A stretch of 64,000 nucleotides of DNA from Streptococcus parasuis (GTDB lineage Bacteria > Bacillota > Bacilli > Lactobacillales > Streptococcaceae). The stretch is taken from positions 1,922,001-1,986,000 of the forward strand of contig NZ_AP024276.1 of NCBI RefSeq assembly GCF_021654455.1. The letters are read 5' to 3'. Under the pieces are notes generated by a model. It was not told where the DNA came from. It searched no databases and worked only from the letters and a program-made list of their open reading frames with translations. Shown piece after piece: positions 35,402 through 44,538 of this stretch. Made by a program: the position numbers and the translations under genes. Numbering within the stretch: position 1 is the first letter of the stretch; each line of letters starts with the position of its first letter.

Positions 35402-37120
35402 TTATTCATTTCCGGAAGCAGGAGGAATTAGGCCAACACCAACAGGTTTCTTGGTTTCTGTTTCCATCTGGTCTTTCGGACTTGCTACCTCTCCATTAAA
35501 GCCCATAGCTTCTCCCAAGCGAACTGCGACATCCGTATCATCAAATTCCCCGTCAAACATATAGGCCCCAGAACCCATAGCATAGACTGGTACTTTTTCA
35601 CCCGCATGGGCCGTCGTTGTCCAAGCTAACCCTGCTTTTTTATCTAAAATATGGGTAGCTGTAATGGAAACTGGATCATAGCCACCATACTGGACATTTT
35701 GTTCTTCACTTGCCTTCTTACTTTCTTCAAAAGCTGTTTTGAGTTCTTGGTATTCCTCTTGCGAGCAAATCAAGCGATTGCTCTCCTGTTGCGACTTATA
35801 GGCTTCAACTGCTGCTTCTGTACCTGTTTCTGCTGGGGCATTAGGATCAAGAACTAGACCGAAGAATGCTGTAATCTGAGATGCAAATTCTTCAAATGAA
35901 AGATTTGGATTGGTCTCAAGAGCACTTTTTACCTTCTCTTGGAAAGCAACTTGTGAACCTTTTTGATTTGTTAAGAGGTCAAAATAGGTCTCATACCCAG
36001 TAGAACCATTTCCTATGGTGAAACCACCTGTAGAATGGTCTGCAGTTACCACAATCAAGGTATCGTCTGGATGTTCATTGTAAAAATCCACTGCAGACTG
36101 GATTGCTTCTTGAAACTGGATGACCTCTTCCATCGTGGTCACTCCGTCATTGGCATGCTCAGCCCAGTCTATTTTCCCTGATTCTGCCATCATAAAGAAA
36201 CCTTCTGGATCATTTGACAGTACTTCAATACCTTTGTCCACGATATCTTTCAAGGTCTGGCTATCACTGTTTTGGTCAATAGCATATGTCATGGCACCAT
36301 CATCCTGCAAGTCCTCAGCTACCATATACACTTTCTTTGAATCTGCTGTAATTTGCTCAGCTTCTTGTTTGGTATCTGCGATAGTATAGCCATGTTCTTC
36401 TAAAATGGTATATAGATCTTTTTGATCTTTTTCCTTCCCTGTTCGGTGCTTGAGAGAACCACCACCAAAAAAATCAAAGTCTGTCTCTGCCATTTGCAAA
36501 CCAATATCATAATATGAATTACGTGATTCTACATTAGCATAAAATGCAGCAGGTGTTGCATGGTTTAAAGTCACGGAGGAAATGATACCAACAGCTTTAC
36601 CTGCTCGTTTAGCTTTTTCTGCCACTGAATCTGCAGATTGACTAAAGTCTCCAGAAAGCCCCACCGTATCCGTTTGAGTTTTTATTCCTGTCCCAAATGC
36701 AGTCGCTGTAGAGGCTGAGTCTGGAATAAAAGAGTGGCAGTCGAATTGAGTCTTCATACCAACAACTGGCATCTCTGTAAAATTCATCCTGTCTGGGTAA
36801 ATTTCTCCCTTATTGGTCTGGGTATAGCCTAGATAATTCTCTGCAGCTGTTACCGGAGTAACCCCCATCCCATCTCCGATGAAAAGAAAAACATACTTGG
36901 CCTGATTTTCATTTACCTTGGAGTAATCCTCCGTTTTAGCCCTACTAGTATCATAAAGGGCTACTGTTTTTCCATTCGCTGTCTGCTCAGCTAAAGCTGC
37001 ATCATTAACAGCTTCAGTATCTAATTTTACACTTGCTTGGTTACTGCAAGCTGCTAAAAGAAGCACTGAAGTAGCCAACAAGATCGTTGCACATTTAAGA
37101 TAGGTAGATTTCTTTTTCAT
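35402..37120 (-). CDS. phoA: Alkaline phosphatase, lipoprotein
   Basis: 572 residues. A lipoprotein signal with lipobox LLAAC (cysteine at about residue 25) places it on the outer face of the membrane. The phosphatase core shows AKYVFLFIGDGMGVTPVTA, the nucleophile Ser in SFIPDSASTATAFGTGIKT, DTLIVVTADHSTGGFTIG and TTAHAGEKVPVYAMGSG, all metal-binding or catalytic motifs of the family. It releases phosphate from organic esters. The promoter has a poor -35 replaced by spaced TTACA repeats, as expected for PhoP activation. Confidence 0.92.
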   Translation of the reverse strand: MKKKSTYLKCATILLATSVLLLAACSNQASVKLDTEAVNDAALAEQTANGKTVALYDTSRAKTEDYSKVNENQAKYVFLFIGDGMGVTPVTAAENYLGYTQTNKGEIYPDRMNFTEMPVVGMKTQFDCHSFIPDSASTATAFGTGIKTQTDTVGLSGDFSQSADSVAEKAKRAGKAVGIISSVTLNHATPAAFYANVESRNSYYDIGLQMAETDFDFFGGGSLKHRTGKEKDQKDLYTILEEHGYTIADTKQEAEQITADSKKVYMVAEDLQDDGAMTYAIDQNSDSQTLKDIVDKGIEVLSNDPEGFFMMAESGKIDWAEHANDGVTTMEEVIQFQEAIQSAVDFYNEHPDDTLIVVTADHSTGGFTIGNGSTGYETYFDLLTNQKGSQVAFQEKVKSALETNPNLSFEEFASQITAFFGLVLDPNAPAETGTEAAVEAYKSQQESNRLICSQEEYQELKTAFEESKKASEEQNVQYGGYDPVSITATHILDKKAGLAWTTTAHAGEKVPVYAMGSGAYMFDGEFDDTDVAVRLGEAMGFNGEVASPKDQMETETKKPVGVGLIPPASGNE

Positions 37121-37210
37121 TTAAAACTCCTTGGTATTATTCAGACTTAAGTCCAAAATTAGTCTAACCCATTTTCATCAAATTCCAATGAAAATTACGT
37201 AAAATATCTA

Positions 37211-37242
37211 AGTATAGATTGTAATTTCTTTGTAAATTCTTA
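37211..37242 (-). promoter_or_regulatory. Pho-box-like promoter of the alkaline phosphatase gene
   Basis: On the reverse strand TTTACA-N5-ATTACA (37236-37220) lies where the -35 should be, upstream of TATACT (37216-37211). Repeats of TTHACA every 11 bases are the PhoP box of Firmicutes. Read on the forward strand the same bases also match the WalR/VicR consensus TGTWAH-N5-TGTWAH exactly, so either regulator may bind. Confidence 0.55.
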
Positions 37243-37297
37243 TCAATGGTCGTTTACAAATTATTCACTAAAGAAGTAAGAATTCTACAATTCACAA

Positions 37298-37342
37298 AAA
37301 CGCATAAAATCATGTTGCCTGTAACATTGATTTTATGCGTTT
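37298..37342. terminator. Hairpin of the AAACGCATAAAATCA family
   Basis: Stem AAACGCATAAAATCA / TGATTTTATGCGTTT, extended by TGTT/AACA with one bulge. It closely resembles the hairpin at 55275-55317, so it may be a repeated terminator or small mobile hairpin. It lies between phoA and the oxidoreductase gene; the rest of 37343-37501 holds nothing clear. Confidence 0.7.
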
Positions 37343-37501
37343 GATAATATGATTACTACACAAGATTTCTGTGTATTTGTATATTTCTAGATTTCCCTCC
37401 CCATTTTCTGAAAAAGTAATACCAGCTAATGGCTTATCGGAAACTATTTAGGAGGCTCCCTGTTTACTGGCCTGACCCAAAATACAGATTCGGATTCGTA
37501 A

Positions 37502-38485
37502 CTACACCTCTTCAGGGTAAACCAAGCCCCATTCTTTACGGAGTTGGGTCATAATCTCCATGACATCTTGGGTGTAGGCTAGGTGCATGGTATTTTCGAT
37601 GCCTGCGACAGCTTTTTCCATATCCGCCACTTCATAAGAAAGAGCCTTGGCTGTCTCGCCCGCTTCGATTACCTCTTGACTACCATTTTCTGTGTAAGTA
37701 ATGACTGCCTTCTGACCACGAGGATACTCGTAAAGCTCGATGTATCCCTTGTCGTAGGCAATCGTTCCACGTTTTGGCTGTTTGGCATGGAGGGTCAGTG
37801 CGATGGTCGCCATCTCTCCTGCATCATTGCTGAGCAAAATCCCTACCTGCTCGTCCACACCTGTCGGAGCCAATTTGACCTGAGATAGGACTTGATTTGG
37901 CTTTTCAGTCATAAACCAACGGACAAATGACAGAGCGTAGACACCAATATCCAAGAGGGCACCGCCTGCCAAGTTTTTATTGAAAAAGCGGTTGGTCATG
38001 TCGTATTCCTTGTAGCTGCCAAAGTTCATCTGAATCATCTTCAAATCTCCAAGCTTCCCACTGGCAACCACTTGGCTCAACTGACGATAGATCGGCATAT
38101 GGAAAATGGTCATGGCTTCTGCCAGAATAACCTGGTTTTCTTCTGCCAGTTGAATGGCTTCTGCTAATTCTTCTGAATTAAGCGTAATAGACTTTTCACA
38201 GAGGACATGCTTTCCAGCCTTCAAGGCCTTTCTCAAATAATTGATATGGGTATTGTGCGGTGTAGAAATATAGATAATGTCTACTTCAGGATCCTCAAAC
38301 ACATCATCGATTTCCTGGTAAACTTTCTCGATGCCATATTTTTGCGCAAATTCCACACCCTTTTCATAGGTACGGTTAGCCACCGAATAAAGATTTCCTC
38401 CCATAGCCTGCAAAGCCTGAACCAATTCGTTGGCAATGACACCTGTTCCCAGAGTCGCCCATTTATACTGCATTTTTTCAGTCAT
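37502..38485 (-). CDS. Gfo/Idh/MocA family oxidoreductase
   Basis: 327 residues. The NAD(P)-binding N-terminus reads WATLGTGVIANELVQALQAM, with DIIYISTPHNTHINYLRKAL and the EKP-like motif GKHVLCEKSITLN, then the family's C-terminal domain (GGALLDIGVYALSFVRWF). Such enzymes oxidise or reduce sugars or cyclic polyols; dimeric dihydrodiol dehydrogenases are close relatives. The substrate cannot be read. It is divergent from rnhC and separated by only 85 bases. Confidence 0.88.
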   Translation of the reverse strand: MTEKMQYKWATLGTGVIANELVQALQAMGGNLYSVANRTYEKGVEFAQKYGIEKVYQEIDDVFEDPEVDIIYISTPHNTHINYLRKALKAGKHVLCEKSITLNSEELAEAIQLAEENQVILAEAMTIFHMPIYRQLSQVVASGKLGDLKMIQMNFGSYKEYDMTNRFFNKNLAGGALLDIGVYALSFVRWFMTEKPNQVLSQVKLAPTGVDEQVGILLSNDAGEMATIALTLHAKQPKRGTIAYDKGYIELYEYPRGQKAVITYTENGSQEVIEAGETAKALSYEVADMEKAVAGIENTMHLAYTQDVMEIMTQLRKEWGLVYPEEV

Positions 38486-38555
38486 TATACATCCTCTCTT
38501 TCTTTTCCCATTATAGTAAATTCCACCCTTTTCTGCACACTCTAACTAGCATTTG

Positions 38556-38564
38556 TGTTACAAT
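38556..38564 (+). promoter_or_regulatory. Extended -10 just before rnhC, possible leaderless start
   Basis: TGTTACAAT ends 6 bases before the rnhC ATG, which would put the transcription start at about the A of the ATG (38571). No clear -35 and no good ribosome site are visible. Confidence 0.4.
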
Positions 38565-38570
38565 AAGAAC

Positions 38571-39461
38571 ATGAATACCGTTGTACTAAAGGCATCTGCC
38601 CAGCAAAAACAAGCCATGATGGCTCACTATGACCGCTATCGGCAGACCAGCAAAAATCCTTACATAGAAGCATTTTTCAAACTGACCGGTGCCAGCCTGT
38701 CCATCTACACTTCTGGAAAAGTCGTTTTTCAGGGGGAAATGGCAGAGCAGGAAGCAGGGCTCTGGGGCTATGAGCCAGAAAAGTCTGGACAGACGACCAT
38801 ACCTGGTCAAGACCTGCCCATGATTGGGACAGATGAGGTTGGAAACGGGTCTTATTTTGGAGGTTTGGCAGTCGTTGCTAGTTTTGTCCGCCCAGAAGAC
38901 CATGCCTTTCTCAAGTCGCTTGGTGTGGATGATTCCAAGAAAATGACAGACCAAAAAATCTGCCAAATCGCCCCTCTCTTAAAAGAGAAAATCCCCCACC
39001 AAGCTCTGCTATTGTCACCAAAAAAATACAACGAAGTCATCGAGCAAGGCTACAATGCGGTATCTGTCAAAGTTGCCCTGCACAATCAAGCAATCTTCCT
39101 ACTCTTACAAAAGGGAATGAAGCCTGAGAAGATTGTCATTGACGCTTTTACTTCCAGTCAAAATTATCAAAAGTACTTGAAGAAGGAAGCCAATCAATTT
39201 GCTAACCCCGTCACTCTAGAAGAAAAGGCAGAGGGTAAGTATCTGGCTGTGGCAGTATCTTCTATTATTGCTAGAGCTATGTTTTTAGAAAATCTTGTCC
39301 AGCTTGGTCAACTTGTTGGAATGCAACTACCGTCTGGAGCTGGCAGTAAATCCGACCAAGTCGCAGCAAGCATCTTAAAACAATATGGTATGGCTGGTCT
39401 CAACCAAACTGCCAAACTCCACTTTGCCAATACGCAAAAAGCACAAAAATTATTGAAATAA
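38571..39461 (+). CDS. rnhC: Ribonuclease HIII
   Basis: 296 residues. An N-terminal TBP-like substrate domain (about 1-85) is followed by the catalytic domain with [44 protein letters not shown] and the end [14 protein letters not shown]. It removes RNA from RNA/DNA hybrids. The start at 38571 matches relatives ([14 protein letters not shown]); the longer frame begins with TTG. It is the first gene of an rnhC-lepB-recD2 run typical for streptococci. Confidence 0.95.
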   Translation: MNTVVLKASAQQKQAMMAHYDRYRQTSKNPYIEAFFKLTGASLSIYTSGKVVFQGEMAEQEAGLWGYEPEKSGQTTIPGQDLPMIGTDEVGNGSYFGGLAVVASFVRPEDHAFLKSLGVDDSKKMTDQKICQIAPLLKEKIPHQALLLSPKKYNEVIEQGYNAVSVKVALHNQAIFLLLQKGMKPEKIVIDAFTSSQNYQKYLKKEANQFANPVTLEEKAEGKYLAVAVSSIIARAMFLENLVQLGQLVGMQLPSGAGSKSDQVAASILKQYGMAGLNQTAKLHFANTQKAQKLLK

Positions 39462-39474
39462 GGAAAATAAATTC

Positions 39475-40104
39475 ATGGGAATTAAAAAAGGTACTAATCG
39501 TTCCCCATTCATGAAATTCATTGCCGAATGGGGATTCTTTATCTTATTTATCGTAGCTGTGTTCGCCAGTCGATATTATATCTGGAATCCAGTTTCAGTT
39601 GACGGGCATTCCATGGACCCGACGCTTCAACACCAAGAAAAATTGATTATGCTGAAAACAACATCAATCGACCGTTTCGATATTGTTGTTGCTAGCGAGA
39701 CAGACAGTAATGGTGACGAAAAATTAATTGTCAAACGTGTAATCGGTATGCCTGGAGATACCATTCGCTACGAAAACGATGTCCTCTATGTTAACGACCA
39801 AAAAGTGGACGAGCCTTACTTAGATGAATATCTCACTGCATTCCAGAAAGATAAACTTCAAGAAGTCTATTCTTACAACAAACAATTCCAGGCCGTTGCA
39901 CAATCTGCCGAGGCCTTTACACAGGATGCCAATGGTTACGTAGACTTTACCGTAACAGTCCCAGAAGGACAATACTACCTGATGGGAGATGACCGCCTTG
40001 TCTCACTTGATAGCCGTAGTGTGGGAACATTCTCCCGTGAAAATATCAAAGGGGAAGTCGTCTTTCGGATGTGGCCTCTCAACCGTATTGGGACTATTGA
40101 TTAA
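39475..40104 (+). CDS. lepB: Signal peptidase I
   Basis: 209 residues. One N-terminal membrane segment (WGFFILFIVAVFASRYYIW) then the S26 motifs: catalytic Ser in VDGHSMDPTLQ, Lys in VKRVIGMPGD, and GQYYLMGDDRLVSLDSRSVG. It cleaves signal peptides on the outer face of the membrane. It begins 13 bases after rnhC with AAGGAAAA upstream. A terminator follows, so recD2 may have separate transcription. Confidence 0.95.
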   Translation: MGIKKGTNRSPFMKFIAEWGFFILFIVAVFASRYYIWNPVSVDGHSMDPTLQHQEKLIMLKTTSIDRFDIVVASETDSNGDEKLIVKRVIGMPGDTIRYENDVLYVNDQKVDEPYLDEYLTAFQKDKLQEVYSYNKQFQAVAQSAEAFTQDANGYVDFTVTVPEGQYYLMGDDRLVSLDSRSVGTFSRENIKGEVVFRMWPLNRIGTID

Positions 40105-40111
40105 TACAAAC

Positions 40112-40138
40112 AAGTTTGGAGCAATCCGTTCCAAACTT
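40112..40138 (+). terminator. Terminator after lepB
   Basis: Perfect 9-base stem AAGTTTGGA / TCCAAACTT with a 9-base loop followed by CTTTTTT. Confidence 0.8.
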
Positions 40139-40168
40139 CTTTTTTCACTATTTTAGGAACTATTTTCT

Positions 40169-42658
40169 ATGAATGAAGTTTATTTTACTGGTACTATTGA
40201 CCGGATTATTTTTGAAAATCCTAGTAATTTTTATAAAATCCTTCTCCTTGAAATCGAGGAGACAGATGCAGACTATGATGACTACGAAATTATTGTGACC
40301 GGAACGATTGCCGATGTCATTGAAGGAGAAGACTATCGTTTCTATGGCAATCTGGTCACCCATCCCAAGTATGGTCAGCAGTTGCAGATTTCTCGTTACG
40401 AACGCAGCAAGCCTACCTCAGCTGGTCTAGTCAAGTATTTCTCCAGCGAGCATTTCAAGGGAATTGGACGCAAAACAGCTGAAAAAATCGTTGAGCTCTA
40501 TGGCGAAGATACCATTGATAAGATTTTAGCTGAACCTGAAAAACTAACCCAAATCACAGGCCTATCCAGCAAGAACATGCAGGCATTTGTGGAGAAACTC
40601 CGCCTCAATTATGGAACCGAGTTGATCTTGGCAAAACTAGCCGAGTATGGCATTCCCAATAAATTGGCCTTTCAAATCCAAGACCAGTATAAGGAAAAAA
40701 CACTTCAGATTATTGAAGAAAATCCCTATCAACTGGTCGAAGATGTCCAGGGGCTCGGCTTTACCATTGCCGATAGGATTGCGGAAAACCTGGGAATTGC
40801 CAGTGATTCACCCCAACGTTTTCGGGCTGGCATGCTCTTTAGCCTCATCCATCGCTCCATGGAAACAGGCGATACCTATGTGGAGGCCAGAGACTTGCTG
40901 GAAGCAACCCTTGAACTGCTGGAAAAATCCCGCCATACAGAGCTGGACCCCGCTGCTGTTGCCAAAGAATTGACGGGACTAATTGCAGACGACAAGGTAC
41001 AGCAAGAAGGCACAAAGATTTTTGACAACAGCCTCTACTTTGCCGAACATGGTATCCATAAAAACCTGACCCGCCTGATGGGAAAAAATGGTTTCAAACC
41101 CTTCCCACGCGCAGACGTTGAGGCTGCCATAGCAGAGCTGGAAACTATGTCTTCCCTTACTTACGATGACATTCAAAAAGAAGCCATCGTCCAAGCCATT
41201 ACCAATCCGCTTTTCATTCTGACAGGCGGACCAGGGACTGGAAAAACAACCGTTATCAATGGTATTATCGCGGTCTATGCCATCTTGCATAAGATTGACC
41301 TGACTCGCAACCGAGAAGAATGCCCTGTCCTCCTAGCCGCTCCAACTGGACGAGCAGCCAGACGGATGAATGAATTGACAGGTCTGCCTTCTGCCACCAT
41401 CCACCGCCACCTCGGTCTGGTAGAGGGACAGGAAGAATCCTACCGAGATGATTACTTGGATGCCGACTTTATCATCGTGGATGAGTTTTCTATGGTGGAT
41501 ACTTGGTTGGCAAACCAGCTCTTCCAGAACATCTCCTCCCAGACCCAAGTTCTGATTGTCGGCGATGCGGAGCAATTACCTTCCGTCAGTCCCGGTCAGG
41601 TCCTTGCTGACCTCTTGAAAATTGATAAGCTACCCAGCATCACTCTAGAACGTATCTATCGTCAATCCGATGATTCGACCATTGTTACCCTAGCCAGTCA
41701 GATTCGCCAAGGGGCTCTGCCGAGCGATTTCCGTGAGAAAAAGGCTGACCGCTCCTATTTTGAAGCCCAAAACGAACAAATTCCAGCCCTGATTGAGCGC
41801 ATTGTCGGCGCAGCCATCAAGTCGGGCATCCCTGCAAACGAAGTCCAAATCCTCGCTCCCATGTACCGTGGTGTCGCAGGCATCGACCAGCTCAACACCA
41901 TGACCCAGGCCCTGCTCAATCCACTGGAAGAGGGAGAGTTAGAATTCCTCCATAACGAGCAAGCCTTCCGCCAAGGCGACCGAGTCATCCACCTAGTAAA
42001 CGATGCTGAGGCCAATGTCTTCAATGGTGATTTGGGCTACATCACCGACCTCCTGCCTGCCAAGTACACCGACTCCAAGCAGGACGAGATTACCATCAAC
42101 TTCGACGGTAGCGAGGTCACCTATCCACGCAATGAATGGTACAAGATTACCCTGGCCTATGCCATGTCCATCCACAAGTCCCAAGGTAGTGAGTTCCAGG
42201 TCGTTATCCTTCCCATCACGCGCACCAGCCACCGCATGCTCCAGCGCAATCTGGTCTACACCGCCATCACCCGCTCCAAGAGCAAGCTCATCCTCCTAGG
42301 CGAAATCTCCGCCTTTGACTACGCCGTCAAAAATGCTGGCACCCTTCGCAAAACCTACCTGGTCCCACGTTTCCAAGGGGAAATGGCAGAGCAGGACAGC
42401 AAGGAAAGCCTGATTAAAAAAGCCGAAAGTAAAACAGCGGCAACCACACAAACCCAGCCACCTACACAGCCAGACAGGAAAGAACAGGTTGATGTAGTCA
42501 AAGAAAACAACCAACAACTCTCCCTTCTTGATCAAGACCAGCCAGAAGAAACAAGTCCCCAACCCACAGAATACATTTTGACTGTAGACAACCTACTAAC
42601 CATCGACCCCATGATTGGCATAGATCAGGCAGATATTGAAGAGTTTTTTAAAGTATAA
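40169..42658 (+). CDS. recD2: ATP-dependent DNA helicase RecD2
   Basis: 829 residues. An N-terminal OB-like and helix-hairpin-helix region (FKGIGRKTAEKIVELYG, LTQITGLSSKNMQAFVEK) is followed by SF1B motifs: Walker A LTGGPGTGKTTVINGI, Walker B FIIVDEFSMVD, GDAEQLPSVSPGQVL, and motif VI YAMSIHKSQGSEFQVV. RecD2 is a 5'-3' helicase that works without RecBC and supports replication and repair. A Gln-rich tail (about 740-829) is not conserved. Confidence 0.93.
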   Translation: MNEVYFTGTIDRIIFENPSNFYKILLLEIEETDADYDDYEIIVTGTIADVIEGEDYRFYGNLVTHPKYGQQLQISRYERSKPTSAGLVKYFSSEHFKGIGRKTAEKIVELYGEDTIDKILAEPEKLTQITGLSSKNMQAFVEKLRLNYGTELILAKLAEYGIPNKLAFQIQDQYKEKTLQIIEENPYQLVEDVQGLGFTIADRIAENLGIASDSPQRFRAGMLFSLIHRSMETGDTYVEARDLLEATLELLEKSRHTELDPAAVAKELTGLIADDKVQQEGTKIFDNSLYFAEHGIHKNLTRLMGKNGFKPFPRADVEAAIAELETMSSLTYDDIQKEAIVQAITNPLFILTGGPGTGKTTVINGIIAVYAILHKIDLTRNREECPVLLAAPTGRAARRMNELTGLPSATIHRHLGLVEGQEESYRDDYLDADFIIVDEFSMVDTWLANQLFQNISSQTQVLIVGDAEQLPSVSPGQVLADLLKIDKLPSITLERIYRQSDDSTIVTLASQIRQGALPSDFREKKADRSYFEAQNEQIPALIERIVGAAIKSGIPANEVQILAPMYRGVAGIDQLNTMTQALLNPLEEGELEFLHNEQAFRQGDRVIHLVNDAEANVFNGDLGYITDLLPAKYTDSKQDEITINFDGSEVTYPRNEWYKITLAYAMSIHKSQGSEFQVVILPITRTSHRMLQRNLVYTAITRSKSKLILLGEISAFDYAVKNAGTLRKTYLVPRFQGEMAEQDSKESLIKKAESKTAATTQTQPPTQPDRKEQVDVVKENNQQLSLLDQDQPEETSPQPTEYILTVDNLLTIDPMIGIDQADIEEFFKV

Positions 42659-42689
42659 AAACCAGCAAGTCAGTAGATTTGCTGGTTTT
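42658..42689 (+). terminator. Terminator after recD2
   Basis: Stem AAAACCAGCAA / TTGCTGGTTTT with a 10-base loop and following T-run. Confidence 0.8.
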
Positions 42690-42696
42690 ACTCTTC

Positions 42697-42810
42697 TATA
42701 GTCGTTTCGTTTGCTTTTAGTACAAGACAACGCGCTACAAGCTACTTCGACAGTCCACTGGAGTGTTTGAACTCGGAAATAAGGAAATGAGGCTTCCTCG
42801 CTCTTCTTAG
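42697..42810. repeat. Remnant of the small MITE-like/BOX-like repeat
   Basis: TATAGTCGTTTCGTTTGCTTTTAGTAC-like start (end segment shared with 49455-49558 and near 8925-8950) followed by GTCCACTGGAGTG..ACTCGGAAATAAGG, which has the GGAAATA link of the BOX-like units. It appears to be a fused and decayed copy. No gene is seen. Confidence 0.55.
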
Positions 42811-42832
42811 TAATAAAAGATACACTAATTGA

Positions 42833-43471
42833 CTATATCATCAACCATGATTCATCAAGCTGCCCCTTTGTTAATCTGAACTGCTTGCCATGTTCATCAA
42901 TCAGTGCATGAAGCTCCTGAGCGTCTTTTACTGACCAATCCTTTATCTGCTCTGTAAATTCCTGTCTCAAACTCAAATAATCCTGAGACTGGCTAAGTCC
43001 TAACCGATTAAATAGCCGAAGAGCATATTGATCCGCCACAAAAACACTTCTTCGACACAAATAGAGCAAAATAACATCCGCAGTTTCATTGCCAACCCCC
43101 TTCAAGCTCAGCAGCTCTTTTCGGAGTACTGCTGTCTCAACACGATCTAGGCGAGAAAAATCTCCATCGAACTGATTGGCCCACTCAACCACTGACCGAA
43201 TGTAGAGTGATTTTTGCTTGAAGAATCCTGCTGGGCGAATGCATTCTTGTAAATCCTCCACAGGCATCTCTAAAAGCGAATGAATTGTCAACCGTCCCTC
43301 CAACTGTTCTAAAGCACGCTTGGCATTTGCTTCCGTTGTTTGCTGGATAAGAATCATAGACACCAAATCCTTTATAGGATTTTCATCATTCCACCAGTGG
43401 AATTCACCATATCGCCGTTTTAAATTTTGGTAAAGAACCGTCAACTGTTCCACTACTATCCCCCATCTCAC
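42833..43471 (-). CDS. HhH-GPD DNA glycosylase (endonuclease III-like, MagIII/COG2231 type)
   Basis: 212 residues from the GTG at 43471, which has AAGGAG 7 bases upstream and an extended TATAAT above that; the reading to 43516 begins before the promoter. HhH motif LLSLKGVGNETADVILLYLC and catalytic Asp in VFVADQYALRLFNRLG are visible. The lysine of Nth (GVGRKTA) is Glu here and there is no C-terminal four-cysteine iron-sulphur cluster, so it should be a monofunctional glycosylase like H. pylori MagIII acting on alkylated bases. It lies next to a PfkB gene with no obvious link. Confidence 0.75.
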   Translation of the reverse strand: MRWGIVVEQLTVLYQNLKRRYGEFHWWNDENPIKDLVSMILIQQTTEANAKRALEQLEGRLTIHSLLEMPVEDLQECIRPAGFFKQKSLYIRSVVEWANQFDGDFSRLDRVETAVLRKELLSLKGVGNETADVILLYLCRRSVFVADQYALRLFNRLGLSQSQDYLSLRQEFTEQIKDWSVKDAQELHALIDEHGKQFRLTKGQLDESWLMI

Positions 43472-43518
43472 CTTGTTTCTCCTTGCCATTATAGCACGAT
43501 GAGTAAAGGGATACAATG

Positions 43519-44430
43519 CTACAGTTCCTCTAGTAATATTGTATCTACAATCGCTTCAAACTGCTCTGCTTCAACCTCTGGAAAATAATTCAAACAATTA
43601 GCTGTCGCAAAGGCTGCTGCTTCTTTCAAAAAGATTTCTGGGTCTTGATTTTGACTAATTCCCTTGACAAGCACGCCCAGATAGAAATCCCCTGCCGCAA
43701 TGGGATTGCGTGCTTCTTTCTTTGGTGACTGGATACGAAAGAAGCGTTGACCAATTTTTGCCAGACTACCTCTGCCTCCCATGGTAATAATGATGTTCTC
43801 ATGAGGGGTTACATCTTTCAGAATTCGTAAAATATCCTCAGGACTTTCCTCATCTAACTCTGGATATATTTCTTTAAGCTCTTCATTATTGATTTTGATA
43901 AGGGCTGGGCGAGCTTGAAAAGCTGCACGTAGAGCTGGTCCACTGGTGTCCAATATGGTAAGAACTTTTGGGTATTTTTCAATAAACTGCTGAATATAGT
44001 CATCCGGCATCCCCGTCATCAGACTACCTGAAAAGACTAGGATGTCGCCAGCTTGCAGGCTATTTTCAATCTGCTGAGTGAATTGTTCAAGTAATTCCGC
44101 AGTTAGCTCAAAGCATTTCTCATAAAAAAGCACCACATCACCCGTACTGGTTTCGACATAGATATTACACGTCCGAGTATTCTGGCTGTTTTCAACCACG
44201 CGCAGAGCATTTCCACTATCAGTATTTAGCTCCTGAATATAGCGACAAATTTGTCCACCCAAAATAGTATGAATATTGAAGTCTGTCACACCATTTTCAC
44301 GGAGGGCATAGGCCACGTTGAAGCTTTTTCCACCAGGATAATCCCTCACTTCCGTCGGTCGCAGGGGAATATTCCTTTCAATTTTTTCAACAAGTAGCGT
44401 ACGGTCCAGAGCTGGATTGGGACAAATCAA
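43519..44430 (-). CDS. PfkB family carbohydrate kinase (1-phosphofructokinase/LacC-like), start uncertain
   Basis: 303 residues from the TTG used here. The sugar-kinase pattern is clear: LICPNPALDRTLLVEKIERN, DYPGGKSFNVAYALRENG, LVFSGSLMTGMPD, IKINNEELKEIYPE and the catalytic loop NPIAAGDFYLGVLVKG. It should phosphorylate a phospho-sugar such as fructose-1-phosphate or tagatose-6-phosphate. The expected first codon (M before IHLICPNP) is AAG, spaced ideally from AAAAGGGG, so the start is either TTG at 44430, ATT at 44436 or lost. The frame open to 44508 starts in a terminator and crosses a promoter. Confidence 0.75.
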   Translation of the reverse strand: MICPNPALDRTLLVEKIERNIPLRPTEVRDYPGGKSFNVAYALRENGVTDFNIHTILGGQICRYIQELNTDSGNALRVVENSQNTRTCNIYVETSTGDVVLFYEKCFELTAELLEQFTQQIENSLQAGDILVFSGSLMTGMPDDYIQQFIEKYPKVLTILDTSGPALRAAFQARPALIKINNEELKEIYPELDEESPEDILRILKDVTPHENIIITMGGRGSLAKIGQRFFRIQSPKKEARNPIAAGDFYLGVLVKGISQNQDPEIFLKEAAAFATANCLNYFPEVEAEQFEAIVDTILLEEL

Positions 44431-44466
44431 GTGAATCTTAGCTGTCCCCTTTTCTATTTTTATATT

Positions 44467-44472
44467 ATTATA
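44467..44472 (-). promoter_or_regulatory. -10 of the PfkB gene
   Basis: Reverse-strand TATAAT, with AAAAGGGG about 14 bases downstream. It shows that translation must start after about 44460. Confidence 0.45.
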
Positions 44473-44492
44473 CTGTATATAAGCAAAAAAAT

Positions 44493-44524
44493 AAAAAGAT
44501 AATTCCAAAGAGAACTATCTTTTT
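44493..44524 (-). terminator. Terminator of the NAD(P)H-binding gene
   Basis: Stem AAAAAGATA / TATCTTTTT extended by GTTC/GAAT-like pairs, with a long U-tract on the reverse strand, 15 bases past the stop. Confidence 0.75.
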
Positions 44525-44538
44525 AAGGTCCTTTATTT

